From: Siniperca chuatsi
Taxonomy: Eukaryota; Chordata; Actinopteri; Centrarchiformes; Sinipercidae
NCBI RefSeq assembly: GCF_020085105.1
Contig: NC_058042.1
Coordinates: forward strand, 12,771,001 to 12,835,000
DNA: 64,000 nt
Reading direction: 5' to 3'
The translations under genes and the position numbers were made by a program. The notes beneath the pieces were generated by a model that saw nothing but the letters and a program-made list of their open reading frames with translations, was not told the origin of the DNA and ran no database searches. Positions 1-12,228 of the stretch are shown in pieces (within the stretch, counting starts at the first letter, position 1; each line of letters opens with the position of its first letter).

Positions 1-105
1 AAAGAAACCAGCATAATTATACAAAAGTTTTATTATTTATTAAGAATATAATAAAAGCAAAACACACAATATAAAATCTAACTCTAATGCACTAAAGAAT
101 AAAAG

Positions 106-140
<35 letters not shown>
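1..140. repeat. Dispersed repeat, copy 1, ending in (TG)n(GA)n
   Basis: About 105 bases beginning AAAGAAACCAGCATAAT are nearly identical to 6187-6290. The shared block contains AAAACACACAATATAAAATC and ACTCTAATGCACTAAA. Both copies run into a TG microsatellite. The left end is cut by the window. Confidence 0.75.

Positions 141-168
<28 letters not shown>
107..168. repeat. Compound microsatellite (TG)n(GA)n
   Basis: About 16 TG units run directly into about 14 GA units. Visible in the sequence. Confidence 0.95.
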
Positions 169-296
169 GGCATTTAAGAGTCCATTTTTTTAAATACATG
201 CAGTATATTCTGACATTTGAGACATTTACATCCAAGACAGCAGAGAAGGTAGATCACAATTCAATCCATCACAGATTTTTGAATAGTGACAAGACT

Positions 297-1110
297 AAGA
301 CTAAGCAGCTCTGTGAGGCTCTGCTTAAGCACAGTAATGCTTTGAGCGAAATGCTACCATAAGCATGCTAACTTGCAGATGTTTAGCTGGTGTAATGTTT
401 ACCATGTTTACCAGATTAGTTTAGCCTGTTAGCATGCTCATATTTCTTAATTAGCACTAAAGGAAAAATACACGCTGATGGAAATGTCATTAGCTTGGCA
501 GGTATTTGGTCATAAACCAAAGTGTTGCATAAATTAAAAGATTGACCTGATGGTGGCGCTAGACCTAACCTGAAGTGTTTGCTATTCATCCTAAGGGAAA
601 CATGAATGTGTGTATCAAATTTCACCCAATTTCATTTTGTTGTTGTCACTCAAAACTGCAAATGTGAACCTTGTGGTGGCGCTAGAGAAAAAGTCAGGGG
701 ACCACCAAAGTCAGTATGATTCATCCTCTGGGGACCGTGAATATCTGTACAAACGTTTGTGCCAATCCATCCAGTAGATGTTGAGATGTTTCACCAGATA
801 GGTAAAACTTTTGACCAATTGGTGGCGCTAGATTTAAAAAACAGGAGATCATCCAAATCATTAGGTTTCACCCTCTGAGCACCATGAATGTCCATACCAA
901 TCCAGCCAATATTTGTCAAGACTTTTCACCAAGAAGAACAGCACAAACTCTTCTTCATGGTGGCACTAGAGGAAATGTCAGTGGATCACAGAAGTCATTA
1001 AGCTTCATCTTCCAGGGACCATGAATGTCTGTATAAAATTTGGACCCAAGTGGTGGACCGACCTACAGACTGACATTTCCATCCTATAGAACCACACTGC
1101 TAGCATGGCT
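297..1110. repeat. MITE-like interspersed repeat with about 130-base internal units (copy 1)
   Basis: Starts near CTAAGCAGCTCTGTGAGG and ends CTGCTAGCATGGCTAAAA. It contains about four diverged internal units, each marked by GGTGGCGCTAGA (near 551, 673, 820) or GGTGGCACTAGA (958) and by a CATGAATGTCTGTA-like segment. Related copies lie at 12150-14270 (interrupted) and about 23300-24095. No coding capacity. Class uncertain; the copy at 12150 has perfect 10-base terminal inverted repeats. Confidence 0.65.
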
Positions 1111-1138
1111 AAAAATGGTAACAAGTAATGTAAACCAC

Positions 1139-1167
1139 TATATTATTATTATTATTATTATTATTAT
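1139..1167. repeat. (TTA)n microsatellite
   Basis: Nine or so TTA units just past the end of the MITE-like repeat. Seen directly. Confidence 0.9.
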
Positions 1168-1337
1168 AAGTGCCATCAAAATTCATTGGACAGGATGTTA
1201 GATTGACATCATACTCCAATGTACATTATCACATATTGTTTAATTATGTATATAAATATTTATAAAAATTGGAATTTGTATTCTTAATCCCCTAAACTGA
1301 ATTATATACTAGCCCTGTCGTGTGTGTGTGTGTGTGT

Positions 1338-3849
1338 AAGTAATCAAACAAGCCATGACTTAATTTTTATTGAAAAGTATCTAAAAACTTTGCAACAAAT
1401 GCAACTGTAACAGAGTTTTCCAGTGAACTCTATTTCTGTTACACACCATTTGTTACTCCCCAGTCTTGTACTTAATATGGGACATGACGCACTAATCTTC
1501 CCCAGGGGATATGCAGTCTCTTGCTCTATTACCTGCCCATTATTGGGCCAGCTTCCAGATATATATGACCAAGTTGTAGGTAGAGCTAATCCTGTAATGA
1601 CACAGACGGTCAATTGATTGCAGTCTGATCTCTATCCAAGGCTCTCCCGCAAGGTGGAAATGGTGGCTTGTGAGAAGAGAATTTAACCTTCTCTCAGTGA
1701 ATTGATTGAGAGCGGGACGGAGCAAGAAATACTGTAAGTCCATCCTCACTGTGGAGCGGATAAGCAGCTGGAGACAATTACTGACATGATTTTGCCACAG
1801 ACGTCACACTATTGTACTGTCATTTCGTTTAGAGAGCGAGGCAGAGATGTTCCAAGAAATACACTCCTGTCACAAGACAATCAGACAGATCCTTCATGAT
1901 TTCTGTGTTTTACATTCATTTTCAGTTCCATGTGGCAATACACATGATGCAAGACCGTGCAATGCACTGCTTTAAAGTAATAAACCATGTCCCTCATCTT
2001 TAAAACCAAACTATGTACCATTTTGACGTCAACAGATTTCTTTGATAATGTGGATCACTCAAGAGAATTTCTCCTGCAGAACCGGGTGGGCTCACCCTGA
2101 AGGGATCCAGTTCGATAGAGGGAACATTTTCTATCAAGCAAAGACTCAATTTGCAAGATTTCAATTTCAAAACTTTAGCGATTGAATATTTGATAAGGGC
2201 AGAAATAAAGATGTCAAGAATAATTTGATAAGCATAAGCTACACCAAGAACATGAGTCTGCATGGATCCAGTAAGCATTCAATCAAAAACTGATTTGAGC
2301 AGAATTGATTTTAATGACATTTTACACATTTATAAACTCATGCAGAAAGTACCATTGGGGATCAGGAGCTTCCAAACAGTTTTTCTCTCTGCTTCTAAAG
2401 GAAACCTTGTTACATTTAAGGGTTTGGTAAGCTTGAACTGAACTAGGTCATACAACGTGTCCGAACATGTCTAAAGGGAAAGTGTCATTATCTGTTCTGA
2501 TTGACGTCACACTCTGTTGTACACCCAAGTGATGTAGTTGTGTGAAGAAACAAAACTTTCTCACCTCCGCACACCTGGCTAATCACTGTATTAAGTGGGC
2601 ATGCTTGTTAGATTGTTAGTATCAAAAAAATTGTGACACACAGCTTCCCCAATTCCCCAACATTCCCAAATGTTGAAAATGTGTTGGGAAATGGGATTCA
2701 GATGCTGTTAGATGGTCCAACAAGCACTTCTTTTGAAGCATACTGGCGCCATTCGAGCGACGAAGGACGTGTTCAACATGATGACTAGAGGAACAAGCTT
2801 TTAACCCAAACAGCATGAGACTGATTCCCTAAACATCCTGGGATCTCTAGACTGAAACACATTTTCATCTGTACTTAGAAGTGCACACAAATCGAGCTGC
2901 TCAGTGACCATCTGTATAACACCGTTAAGAAACAGTTTTGTTATGTAATTTGTGTTGTGACGCAAAATGCACCACCTACAACTATGCCTTAAATACATGT
3001 GACCTTTAAGTATGGTAAAATGTGTTTTTATGCCAAGTCTTTCACACCACTTTAAAGGAAGCTCATTCCACTGAATCATCTGAGAACAGGATTCATTTCA
3101 ATACAGCAGCCTTACATTTAGAATTTAAACTGATAAATGTAAATTTTTAGCCAATACATCTGCAACCAAAACTGGCTCCAACCTAATTTTTTTAAATGTT
3201 TTATCAGCCAATAGATGTTCCCTGAGCTGTGTGCAGTGATTAATAATGGCTCCGTGAAGGGTTACCTCAGGAATAACAGATAAGGGATGTTGGTTTATTC
3301 CAATGTAAACTGTGAGGGTTCAATTAACACTGAACCAAGTGTCCCTATGTTGCTATGCTGCAGTGAACATGATTGACAGATGGGTGTGCAGGAGAAAGGT
3401 TAGAGGGGCTTTGGAGGTAGCAGCGGAATTATATATATTATGGGATGGGGAGGGGGGTGGTTGGGAGGTGGTGAGCACAGATCACACTTGAGATCACACT
3501 ATGCTATCCATACCAATAGGCTCATGCAGTCATTGCCATACAAATCTCCAATTCAGTAAATTCAGTGCACACATTGATGAATTTGCACACGTAACGCAAG
3601 GGGGGATCTTTTTCCCCACTTCCTTTCTGTACATAAAGAATTTGTACAAACACATTTACACATGCATTGAAATAGACATGCAAGGGCACACACACACCAG
3701 ATCTTAGAGGAGCCCAGTGTGTCCCTGGTTACAGAGCAGCTGGGCAGGGTCATTATTATCTGTGAACTGTGACTCACACTGACACTGTCTGGATGGTCAG
3801 CTATGATGGGGTGGCATGCTGCAACAAGTTCCATGTGACTCCAAAAATG
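1338..3849. other. No gene recognised
   Basis: Unique-looking AT-rich intergenic DNA. The open frames on both strands are short and resemble no family. A G-rich patch lies at about 3441-3472. Confidence 0.5.
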
Positions 3850-4130
3850 GTATTGGAAGGCAGTTTACAAGAAAAATAAAGGTGAGAAAAAGACAGAGAT
3901 GGACAGAGCAAAAACAGGATGGTGTGAAGATTTATAGAAAGCCAGTTTTTTCAAAGAAGGATGAGGAAAACAGATGCAAGAGTTACAAAAGGAAGAAAGG
4001 CAGGAAGGAGGAGGAAGAGGAAGGATTTAATATAGTGAGGAAAAATCATAAAAAAGAGAAACCATGGCAGAACAACAGAGAGAGAAAAGAGACTAAGAGA
4101 GAGGAGAAAAAGGTAGAGGGACCTATTTAT
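3850..4130. repeat. Purine-rich low-complexity tract
   Basis: The plus strand is dominated by A and G (GGAAGAAAGGCAGGAAGGAG-type sequence). This keeps a Lys/Glu-rich frame open that I regard as an artefact of composition, not a gene. Confidence 0.7.
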
Positions 4131-4308
4131 TTGAATAAAAAGCCCTGCGTTAGGATGAGCTGAATAGTGAGCCACAGTCTTGTCATCATATCCCTTTTTC
4201 TTCCCAGAACAACCTGTTTGATGTTTACAGAGTATTATGGTGAACAGCGGGGTGTATCTACAGCATCAAAGAGAATTTAAACCACACACTGGCCCATTAC
4301 AGTGTGCT

Positions 4309-4314
<6 letters not shown>

Positions 4315-4362
<48 letters not shown>

Positions 4363-4379
4363 TGTGCGTGTGTGTGTGT
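4315..4379. repeat. (TG)n microsatellite
   Basis: About 30 TG units with two interruptions near the 3' end. Confidence 0.95.
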
Positions 4380-5023
4380 TGATGTCTGTGCCTGCAGAAT
4401 AGCGACTGAATGCATGTGTGTCAGTATATGCATGCAGCACATGAGACCGCCTGATTGTACCGCTTTGCCGTGTTGTGACGATTATCAACCAGCAGGTGTT
4501 CTTAGCATGATTTGTCTTAACCACCAATCACAACTAGCCCCCTGTTTGTTGTTCCATCATTAAGTGTAACAGTGGAAGTAATAGCAATGAACTCCTCTTG
4601 ATGATCCATAACACCAGGGAGCGGAGATGGCATTTGTTTTCTGCGGTGCTCCATCGTGGGTGCTAGGATCACGCATCAGCAAACACGCTCCGCTCTCTGG
4701 TGGAGGGAGGAGGTGTTGAACAGCATGAGAAAAGAAAGGGGAAGAAAGTCACTTCTATCCAGAGTGGGTTGATGGATGGTCCGCTCAGTGTGGCTCAGAG
4801 CTCACATGAATAAACAATACAGGCCTGGTGTTTGCTGCAGACACTCCAAATGCAAACCTTTGATTATGTGTTGATGAGATTTAAAAAAGTAATTGAAAAA
4901 GTGTAATCTGATTATGGCTACTGCTTGAAGGGGGATTCAGTTATAGCTGAATTGTTAATGTGATGTTTTGAAGGGTACAGTTTTGAACCATGGATTTTTC
5001 TTTCCCAACTGAAATTAACCTCT

Positions 5024-5190
5024 ACACTACAAGTGACTACACGTTGTTACCTTTCTTAAAGCGTAGATTTAATTATGTCCATAATTCACTTAGCAGAGCT
5101 GTAAGACCCTGGAAAAAGTTCGTAGAAGGTTCTGCAAAACACACTACAAGTGACTACACGTTGTTACCTTTCTTAAAGCGTAGATTTAAT
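5024..5190. repeat. Exact 50-base direct duplication
   Basis: The block starting ACACTACAAGTGACTACACG is present at 5024-5073 and again, identical, at 5141-5190, 117 bases apart. Confidence 0.9.
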
Positions 5191-5225
5191 CAATCATATG
5201 TTTTGTTTTTTGAAGATAATTTTTT

Positions 5226-5340
5226 CAGGCATTTTTGGACATGCAGCAAAGGGACCTGGGTCGGAATGGAACCCACGTCGCTACGGTAAGGACTCAATGG
5301 TATGCACTCTAACAGGTGAGCTACTAGGGCACCCTTCAAT
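5226..5340 (-). repeat. tRNA-derived SINE fragment
   Basis: Read on the minus strand it has an A box-like GTAGCTCACCTGTTAGAGTG and a B box-like GGGTTCCATTCCG, then CCCTTTGCTGCATG. This matches the two SINE copies at 21847-22014 and 61870-62047. The body past the tRNA-like head is short here. Confidence 0.7.
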
Positions 5341-5405
5341 CTTTTGTTTTGCACTTTATAGAAGACAGAGGTCATGTTTTGCTAAGTGAATTATGGACAT
5401 AATTT

Positions 5406-6186
5406 TTATTCATAATTATGAGAAATAGATTTTCTGGTTTAGCTTCTCTCCGTCCCCCCCTCAGGCAAGGCCCACACTGAAACCTAATCTTGTTCCAGTA
5501 TTGGCCGACAGTTCAAGGCTGTCGTTGTACTGGACAGCTTGCGAGGATTAGTATTTGAATGTGAAGCGTTGCTGAAAAATGAGCAAGGATGCACAGCCAT
5601 ATTTTTGGATGAATAAACATTAGTAAGTCTTCTGAGACAACATATCACACATGACTTTCCTAGTTGTTCTGTTTGCTAAGGCAAGTGCACTACTATTGCA
5701 AACTTTTTTTTCTGAATTTATTTTATTAGAGTGGCACATTTATCAAATTTTAAACCTGCAGTACTAAGTATTATTATTCATTAGGAGTTGTGTTGCAGGC
5801 AAGCTGATGAATGCAAGTCTAATATTTACTTTCCTTTTAGCTCTTTTTTGGTCCTCACTAACTAATTTGCTCATTAGCAACTAAATGCTTCACTATGCTT
5901 TTGTGTAGGTGCAATCAATAAAATTTGGCTATCAAAATTATCAAAGATTATTAATTAAATGTATTATTTATGATAAAGTCCTCGGGGCACCACCCTTAAA
6001 TAAGGGAAAATGATTAACTAATTAATTGATTCAGTCTCATAGAATACATTTAACAATTAATTTGGAACTCTGATTAATAATTACATTAATAACTATAACT
6101 AAATTTACCATCAATAGCTAGTAGGTTGAAGGATTTGGAGTTCAACATAGAAGAGGTTGGCAGCATATTCACTCTTGTGCAACATT
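5406..6186. other. No gene recognised
   Basis: AT-rich intergenic DNA between the SINE-containing palindrome and the second dispersed-repeat copy. No supported coding frame. Confidence 0.5.
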
Positions 6187-6315
6187 AAAGAAACCAGCAT
6201 AATAATACAAAAGCATTGATTAAGAATATAATAAAAGCAAAACACACGATATAAAATCTAACTCTAATGCACTAAACTAAGACACGTGTGTGTGTGTGTG
6301 TGTGTGTGTGTGCAC
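6187..6315. repeat. Dispersed repeat, copy 2, ending in (TG)n
   Basis: Second copy of the repeat at 1-140, with a few substitutions and a short deletion, followed by (GT)n at about 6286-6312. Direct orientation, 6.2 kb apart. Element type not recognised. Confidence 0.75.
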
Positions 6316-6454
6316 CAGAAAGAATGTGTGTGTTTTCATTTTTTCTACCTCCGTATGTATGTCTTGCATGCAACAGCATGAATTCGTGAACAAAGAAAGC
6401 ATGTGAAGCATGAGGTTTAAAGTTCCTCTCTGCCGCGTGCGATCATGTAGGCTG

Positions 6455-6965
6455 TCCTATTCAATTGGTGGCCCGCGGGCCACATCTGGCCCAGAAGCAA
6501 CCTCCGAGTGGCCCAGCATACATAAATCTGATATATGACAAAATAAGTAAACTACATATATAGTGTATGGAAGTAGCTAACGAGTGAGCCATCTCACTTC
6601 CTTCTCATCTCTGTTGAGAGTTGCACATGTGCAGTACCGATTGGGCAGGATGTTTACAGATGTAACGTTTTCTCATGTTAGTTCTGACCACGCTTAGTAG
6701 CTTTTTCCAGTCACAAGTAGGGAAGCGCTCTACTGAAAATATGTCTCTGTTAACCCTGATACGTAAATTTGACAGTGAAAACAATCAGTTTAACCCTCCG
6801 TGGACTGGCAAGTATTTGTTTATTTTATCCATCTCCAAATGGCTATTTTTTATTACATTCATTAGCATTTGTTTAAAATTTGTCATTACCAAAAATGGTT
6901 TTAAATAGGCCATCTACATTTCCTGGTTTTAAAATCTGGCCCAATTGAATTTGGAATTGAATAGC
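6455..6965 (+). mobile_element. Possible internally deleted hAT/BED-type transposon relic
   Basis: The ends are partly inverted: CTATTCAATTGGTGGCCCGC at the left and GGCCCAATTGAATTTGGAAT...GAATAG at the right. Between them a short frame (about 6741-6830) reads MSLLTLIRKFDSENNQFNPP, which recalls the N-terminus of BED/TTF-type hAT transposase-derived proteins. No transposase catalytic part is present. Tentative. Confidence 0.4.
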
Positions 6966-8860
6966 ATGCAAATACTGTGTCTGTGTGGAGCATAGCGTTA
7001 CTAACATCACTTTAGCATTTGGCTACCAAATTACCCAAAAGATGAAAACACATCACAACAATAAACCTCAGAAAAACACATCAGTACATGTAAAATAAAC
7101 ATGTGCCAGTGAAGAAAGAACCTCACAAATTAGTGTTTTTGTAGTCCCAACAATTCCAACAGCGTCTTCTCTCTAGCTGATCACGTCACGTCTGTTTCAG
7201 GAGTCGCATTCTCCCAGTTAAACTTTCATTCATATCATGTAAGTAATTTAATATGATCAACTTTACAGTTTTGATTCAGGATCTTCAGTAGTTGGAGCAA
7301 GCAGCTTGTGAAAATAAGGTGTGCCAGTAGTCTACAGCTGTTATTTCAATGTATCATATTCATATTAAATCATCATTTTGCTAAATATAAGTATCGGCTC
7401 GGACTCTGAATTGGTAGATACCCAGTGTTAAAGAACTAAAAACATTTGTTCGGGACATCCCCAATGATTATAGCCAGTCTAAGGTGCAACCGCCCTGTTA
7501 CATGATATTTCTGTCTGTCTGTTTGATACTGAATACAGTAACCCAAAAATAAAACTATCATCTATGATGTCCTGCATGTTTCTAAAGGTTCAGAGCCAAT
7601 GGAGCATAGTGTTAGTTCAGGCAGAGCAGTGAGGCTTGCATTAGCTGATTGGAATCAGCTGCTTCATTCATGCTTAACAGTCACTGGCTCATTCACCAGC
7701 TGTGTGGCTACAAGCTGACTGGTAACCAATCATATTCATCCAGCTGTACAGGACAGCCATTATAACCTGACACTTCTCACTATTACTCTGCTGATGCTTT
7801 CATGCTAACCTCTTGCCAACGTGCAGCCAATGGCTGGAAGTTGCAAAAGACCACAATAACACTGGGTCTGGTTTACACCACAATCTGGTGGTTTTCAGCT
7901 GTTCTTATGACGACGAAAACGACTGTTCTTAGCAAGGCATCGAGACATTTTAGGCCATTTTTATGGTGAGAAAACTGGTTGTTTTTGCGAAACACAAACA
8001 AAGCCCTCAATATGCCAATAAACACATCTCTGACACAGTTTCATCAAAGCTGCAAGCTTCACAAAGGCAGTAGCTTTTGGACTTTTATAACTTACACAGG
8101 TATTCATGACATGGCTGTCCACAGTTGGTTATACATATTGGTTTGTTTGGACTATTTAGAGGTATGTGTTGGCAGAGAAATATTTGCCAATGAATGCATG
8201 AATTATCTTAATTATGACCTCATTAGCACACCTTATTATGTTTAATATATCATGGTGATTATAGCAGGACATGCTGTTTTGCTTATTAAGGCAGTGGGAG
8301 AGCTGAGCGAGAGACAGGCAGCAGGGGAGACAGAGGACACGACTCTGCAGGGTTTTCATCCCATGCCAGCAGGGTTAACAGTGTGCAGTCTCTCAGCTGA
8401 GGGCAAGAGATACTTATTCATGGTTAGTCTAACTGAATCTGAATCCATTTTAAATGGTCGCTTCAGCCAAATAAAAAAAAAAAATCACATTTTCTCACTT
8501 ACCTCTGGTGGCATTAGCTATGCAGATACTTTTGGTCTTTAAGATATCTGCGTCCACCCCAATACAACTGAAGTGATGGTATTTAGAATATGTTGCTCAC
8601 AGCATTTCAAATTACATTTAATAAATCAACAGCAACATGTGTTTCCAGAACCAGTGTCACGGTTACTCTGGATAATCCACATTACACACCAGATTAATTC
8701 ACCGGATTATAGCCTATTTATAACCCTGTGTCCTTAGAAATTCCGTTTATATATTACTAAATTGTTTTCCAAATTACGTTGTAATGAAAAATATAACCAC
8801 TGGCTGGATTATGTTCAGAGGCAATGAAAAAATGAAAAAAAAATGAAAAAAATGTTTTTT
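6966..8860. other. No gene recognised
   Basis: Intergenic DNA; short open frames at 7979-8245 and 8252-8542 have no recognisable domain and no splice context, so they are not called as genes. Confidence 0.5.
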
Positions 8861-9070
8861 TTTAGTCAATGAAGCGCTACATTTATGAATCGCACCAGAG
8901 TTGCAGGGAGGCAATCTGGGTGGATGGTAGACATACAAAGCGAAGGAATTTGACACCAGAGACCAGGTTTCACATCCAGAGTCCCATCTGTGGTTAAGTT
9001 TAGGCAACCAAAGCACTTTGGTTAAGGTTAGGAAAAGACTGTGGTTTCGGTTAAATGTTAATAAACATGT
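8860..9070. repeat. Fish interspersed repeat with GGTTAAGGTTAGG motif
   Basis: Contains GGTTAAGTTTAGGCAACCAA and GGTTAAGGTTAGGAAAAGAC, a repeat style common in fish introns and intergenic DNA. A related segment is at 9590-9800. Confidence 0.5.
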
Positions 9071-9529
9071 TGTGCCTCAAGTCACTATGGATTTTTTCTG
9101 TATTAAACCAGATCACAATCTTTCCCTAACAATAACCAAGTGCTGCCAGTGCCAAAACATAACCATAAAAAAAGCTTAATAATGCGGTGATCACAATGAA
9201 CGGATAATGTATTTTTTTTAACAAATGGAACACGTCAATGAACATTTTACTGATACTTCAGTATCAACATTTTTGCGACTTTCCAGATACGTTCATTAAC
9301 AACATTATCTCATTATGTTAATAGAAAGTGTAAACTGGCTGGCATTATGTTTCCTTCAAAACTTATTTGCTGTTGCACATTAGTTGTATAAACAGGATTT
9401 CTAGAAGACAGGGTTTATTATATTCTCCATGGAAAAGAACAGGTCAGCCAATGTTCTGATTTTTATACTTGACCTGGCAACTGCTAACACAGTCAACGAA
9501 CAAAATATACTTGAGAGTCTTGGCTATTT

Positions 9530-9860
9530 CATCATGTTATGGAGGGGCCACAGAAACTAACCTTTCAACAACAAGGTGACACATACAAGCTAGTTTTGAG
9601 CAACAAAGGTTAGGTTTAGGGAAAGATCATGGCTTGGGTTAAAATGAGTACTTTGTTAAGGTTAGGGAATGATCGTGGTCATGGTTAAGAGAAACTAACA
9701 ATGACTGTCTCCTGTGTCAAAGTCCAATGTTTTGTTGACCAACATGACCTCCTCCCTCTGTGAACTTCGTCGCTCTGTAACAGCGTCACACTACTTTCTC
9801 CTTTGCTCCCAACGGACAAGAGTCATAATTACTACGGCCACTAGAGGTCTTTGTCACAAC
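9530..9860. repeat. Fish interspersed repeat with GTTAGGTTTAGG motif
   Basis: Shares the GTTAAGGTTAGGGAATGATC style with 8985-9065 and continues into CTGTGAACTTCGTCGCTCTG. Called by resemblance; ends not defined. Confidence 0.45.
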
Positions 9861-10282
9861 ATAAACATGTGACTTTTTTGGGCATTTGTTAAAACAACTG
9901 ATACTGTTGTTTTTCTTGACAGTCTCATTGTAACTTACCTTTCCTGTGTGCATCCCGAAGGTAAAAAAGTAAAAAGTAATCACTGAGCTGTGAGTGATTG
10001 TCCTAAAATTTTATTCGTTGACAGATAAGCTCTCCACATCACATTTTAAGAATAATCCATTTAACACTGTGTAGGGCTAATGGAATATTATACAATGTTC
10101 ATTCTGAAAGGCGCAGCACCACCCCTTAACTACATATTGATCTTATCTGTGCAATTTAGCACTGCCTCTGTTCCCTCCAGCTCCCCTCCCTGGAGGAAAA
10201 AGCAATACAGCCTCATCATACACACATACACACAACAGTGACACACATGTACACACACACAGATTGTGGGTATGATAGAGGG

Positions 10283-10284
<2 letters not shown>

Positions 10285-10363
<79 letters not shown>

Positions 10364-10371
10364 CACACACA
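10285..10371. repeat. (GT)36 microsatellite ending in a GC/AC palindrome
   Basis: An uninterrupted GT run to about 10357 passes into GTGTGTGCGCGCGCACACAC, a perfect 20-base palindrome of alternating purine-pyrimidine. Such sequence favours Z-DNA or a cruciform. Confidence 0.95.
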
Positions 10372-11070
10372 GGGGTCACACTTGAATACATGACTAATAG
10401 ACTGTCGACATAGATAAATTACATTTTAAGTAACAGAAAATTGCTCTGTATTCCATTCACTGAACAGTAGTTTCCTCTCTTCTCTCTATCAGTCTTCACT
10501 CTTTCTTTCCCCTGTCGTCCACTCATTCGTCCTCCCTTTCTCTGCTCCCTGCTCATCACATCTCCATCCTCACGCCCTCTTCATCTTTGCACATTTGCAC
10601 CACTGAGTCCTTTCTCTTCTGCCACTTCTTGCCCTACTATACTTCTCTGTACTGTAGCAAAGGTTTGAGAGTCTTCTATTTTCTTCTTCTTTTTGCTTGT
10701 GAAGGAGGAGACAGAAAAAGATCTGGGACTGCACAATAGTGGAATTATGCAAATTAATCCACCCAGTGACAATGGATTAGAGAGGGCTCTCTCACAGCTG
10801 ACAGAAGGGGTTTAGAGTGAGCTCTGAGAGTCACTTTAAATGATTCTTGTCTCACAAATCATATTCACATTCACGCTAAGATTTCTGTGTCCACCTTTTG
10901 CCTTTCTCCAGCCTCGATGTTTGAATAGCTGCTGTATCTTTGCACAGTGTAAACATACCTGACATCTGAACATAGCTAAAAGAAAGCAGACAGAACCTTT
11001 GCACTGAATAAGAAGACATTATTATTACATCTTGATGTCTCTGCAATAGAGAAATCTCCATATGCATGTC
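10372..11070. other. No gene recognised
   Basis: Intergenic; pyrimidine-rich around 10470-10690. No supported coding frame. Confidence 0.5.
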
Positions 11071-11073
11071 TAT

Positions 11074-11137
<64 letters not shown>
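11074..11137. repeat. (TG)n microsatellite
   Basis: About 32 uninterrupted TG units. Confidence 0.95.
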
Positions 11138-11141
<4 letters not shown>

Positions 11142-11352
11142 GCTACATAGTGAGGACATTTTTGGAAAGTGAGGCCGGTCCTCACAACTTCAAAGGGCTG
11201 TTTGAAGGTTATGACTTGGTTTTAAGGGTTAGGTTAGAATTAGGTTATTGTGAGAGTTAGGGTTAGGCATTTAGTTGTGATGGTTAAGGTTAGAGTAAGG
11301 GGCTAGGGAATGCATTATGTCACTGGGTCCTCACAAAGATAGAAGTACAAGG

Positions 11353-11355
<3 letters not shown>
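11138..11355. repeat. Interspersed repeat flanked by TG arrays
   Basis: Begins with ACATAGTGAGGACATTTTTG and ends GGTCCTCACAAAGATAGAAG, with TTAGGGTTAGG-type sequence between. It lies exactly between two (TG)n runs, as this repeat commonly does in fish genomes. Non-coding. Confidence 0.6.

Positions 11356-11413
<58 letters not shown>
11356..11413. repeat. (GT)n microsatellite
   Basis: About 28 GT units, then GTGCACGCGTGTG. Confidence 0.95.
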
Positions 11414-11414
<1 letters not shown>

Positions 11415-12149
11415 ACGCGTGTGACAAATTACATTTTGATGAGTGGATGTAACCTGTTTTTCTCCTGTCAAAAGAATAACACACGTACCTGTGCCACTCC
11501 TACACGTCACCACTATTTCTAATCTCATTTACACCTTATTATGTGTATGTCACCTGGAGAGTATCATTTTAATGATCCATTTTTCTCTCACGAAGTGCAT
11601 TAAAGCTAAAATCAGATTACTCCTTCCTTTACAAAATTCAAATACATACAATTTCCAACATCACAGCCTTTTTCACAGCAAATGCAAAATGACTACTCTT
11701 TGTTATAAACATTGGCTCTGCAGAGGCCATAACAATGCCGCCACTTATTCTTGTATTTCAAAATGTGTCTTTGTCAGGAACACACCGCAGGCCCAAGCAG
11801 GTCAACTTCAATCAAGTTTCTAATCACACATGTACATTGTTGTGTATGTTTTTTTTGCAATGTGGGCAAATACAGAAAAAGGCAGACAATACATCAAACG
11901 TCAACAACACTACAACAGAATATACTTATATATTATATTATATACTTGAATGTGTCAACATTTATTCAGGTTGTGTTGTTGCTGTGTGTACATTGATTTT
12001 GCATTTACACTTTAGCCCATCCAAAGCACCTCTCACTGCCTCTTGAGGTGGTTTGAGAAGTTAGATCTTTACACATCAAAAGGCATTTACACGTTGACTT
12101 TGATGTACTGAAGTTCCTTTATAGATTTAAACAAGACAAGAGTCTACAG
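11414..12149. other. No gene recognised
   Basis: AT-rich intergenic DNA. Overlapping frames at about 11443-12046 have no recognisable domain. Confidence 0.45.
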
Positions 12150-12228
12150 CCATGCTAGCAGCTCTGAGGCTGTACTGTACTTAGTCACACTGTGCTTTGA
12201 GCTAAATGCTAACATCAGCATGCTAACA

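Noticed and set aside
3816-4163. Lys/Glu-rich 115-codon frame
   Set aside because: Product of purine-rich low-complexity DNA; no domain, no splice context.
5226-5340. tRNA gene on the minus strand (also considered at 21847 and 61865)
   Set aside because: A/B box-like heads are present, but each continues into a shared SINE body and no cloverleaf closes.
10130-10391. Frames of repeated Thr-His or Cys-Val over TG arrays (also near 4237, 11066 and 11331)
   Set aside because: Direct translations of dinucleotide microsatellites.
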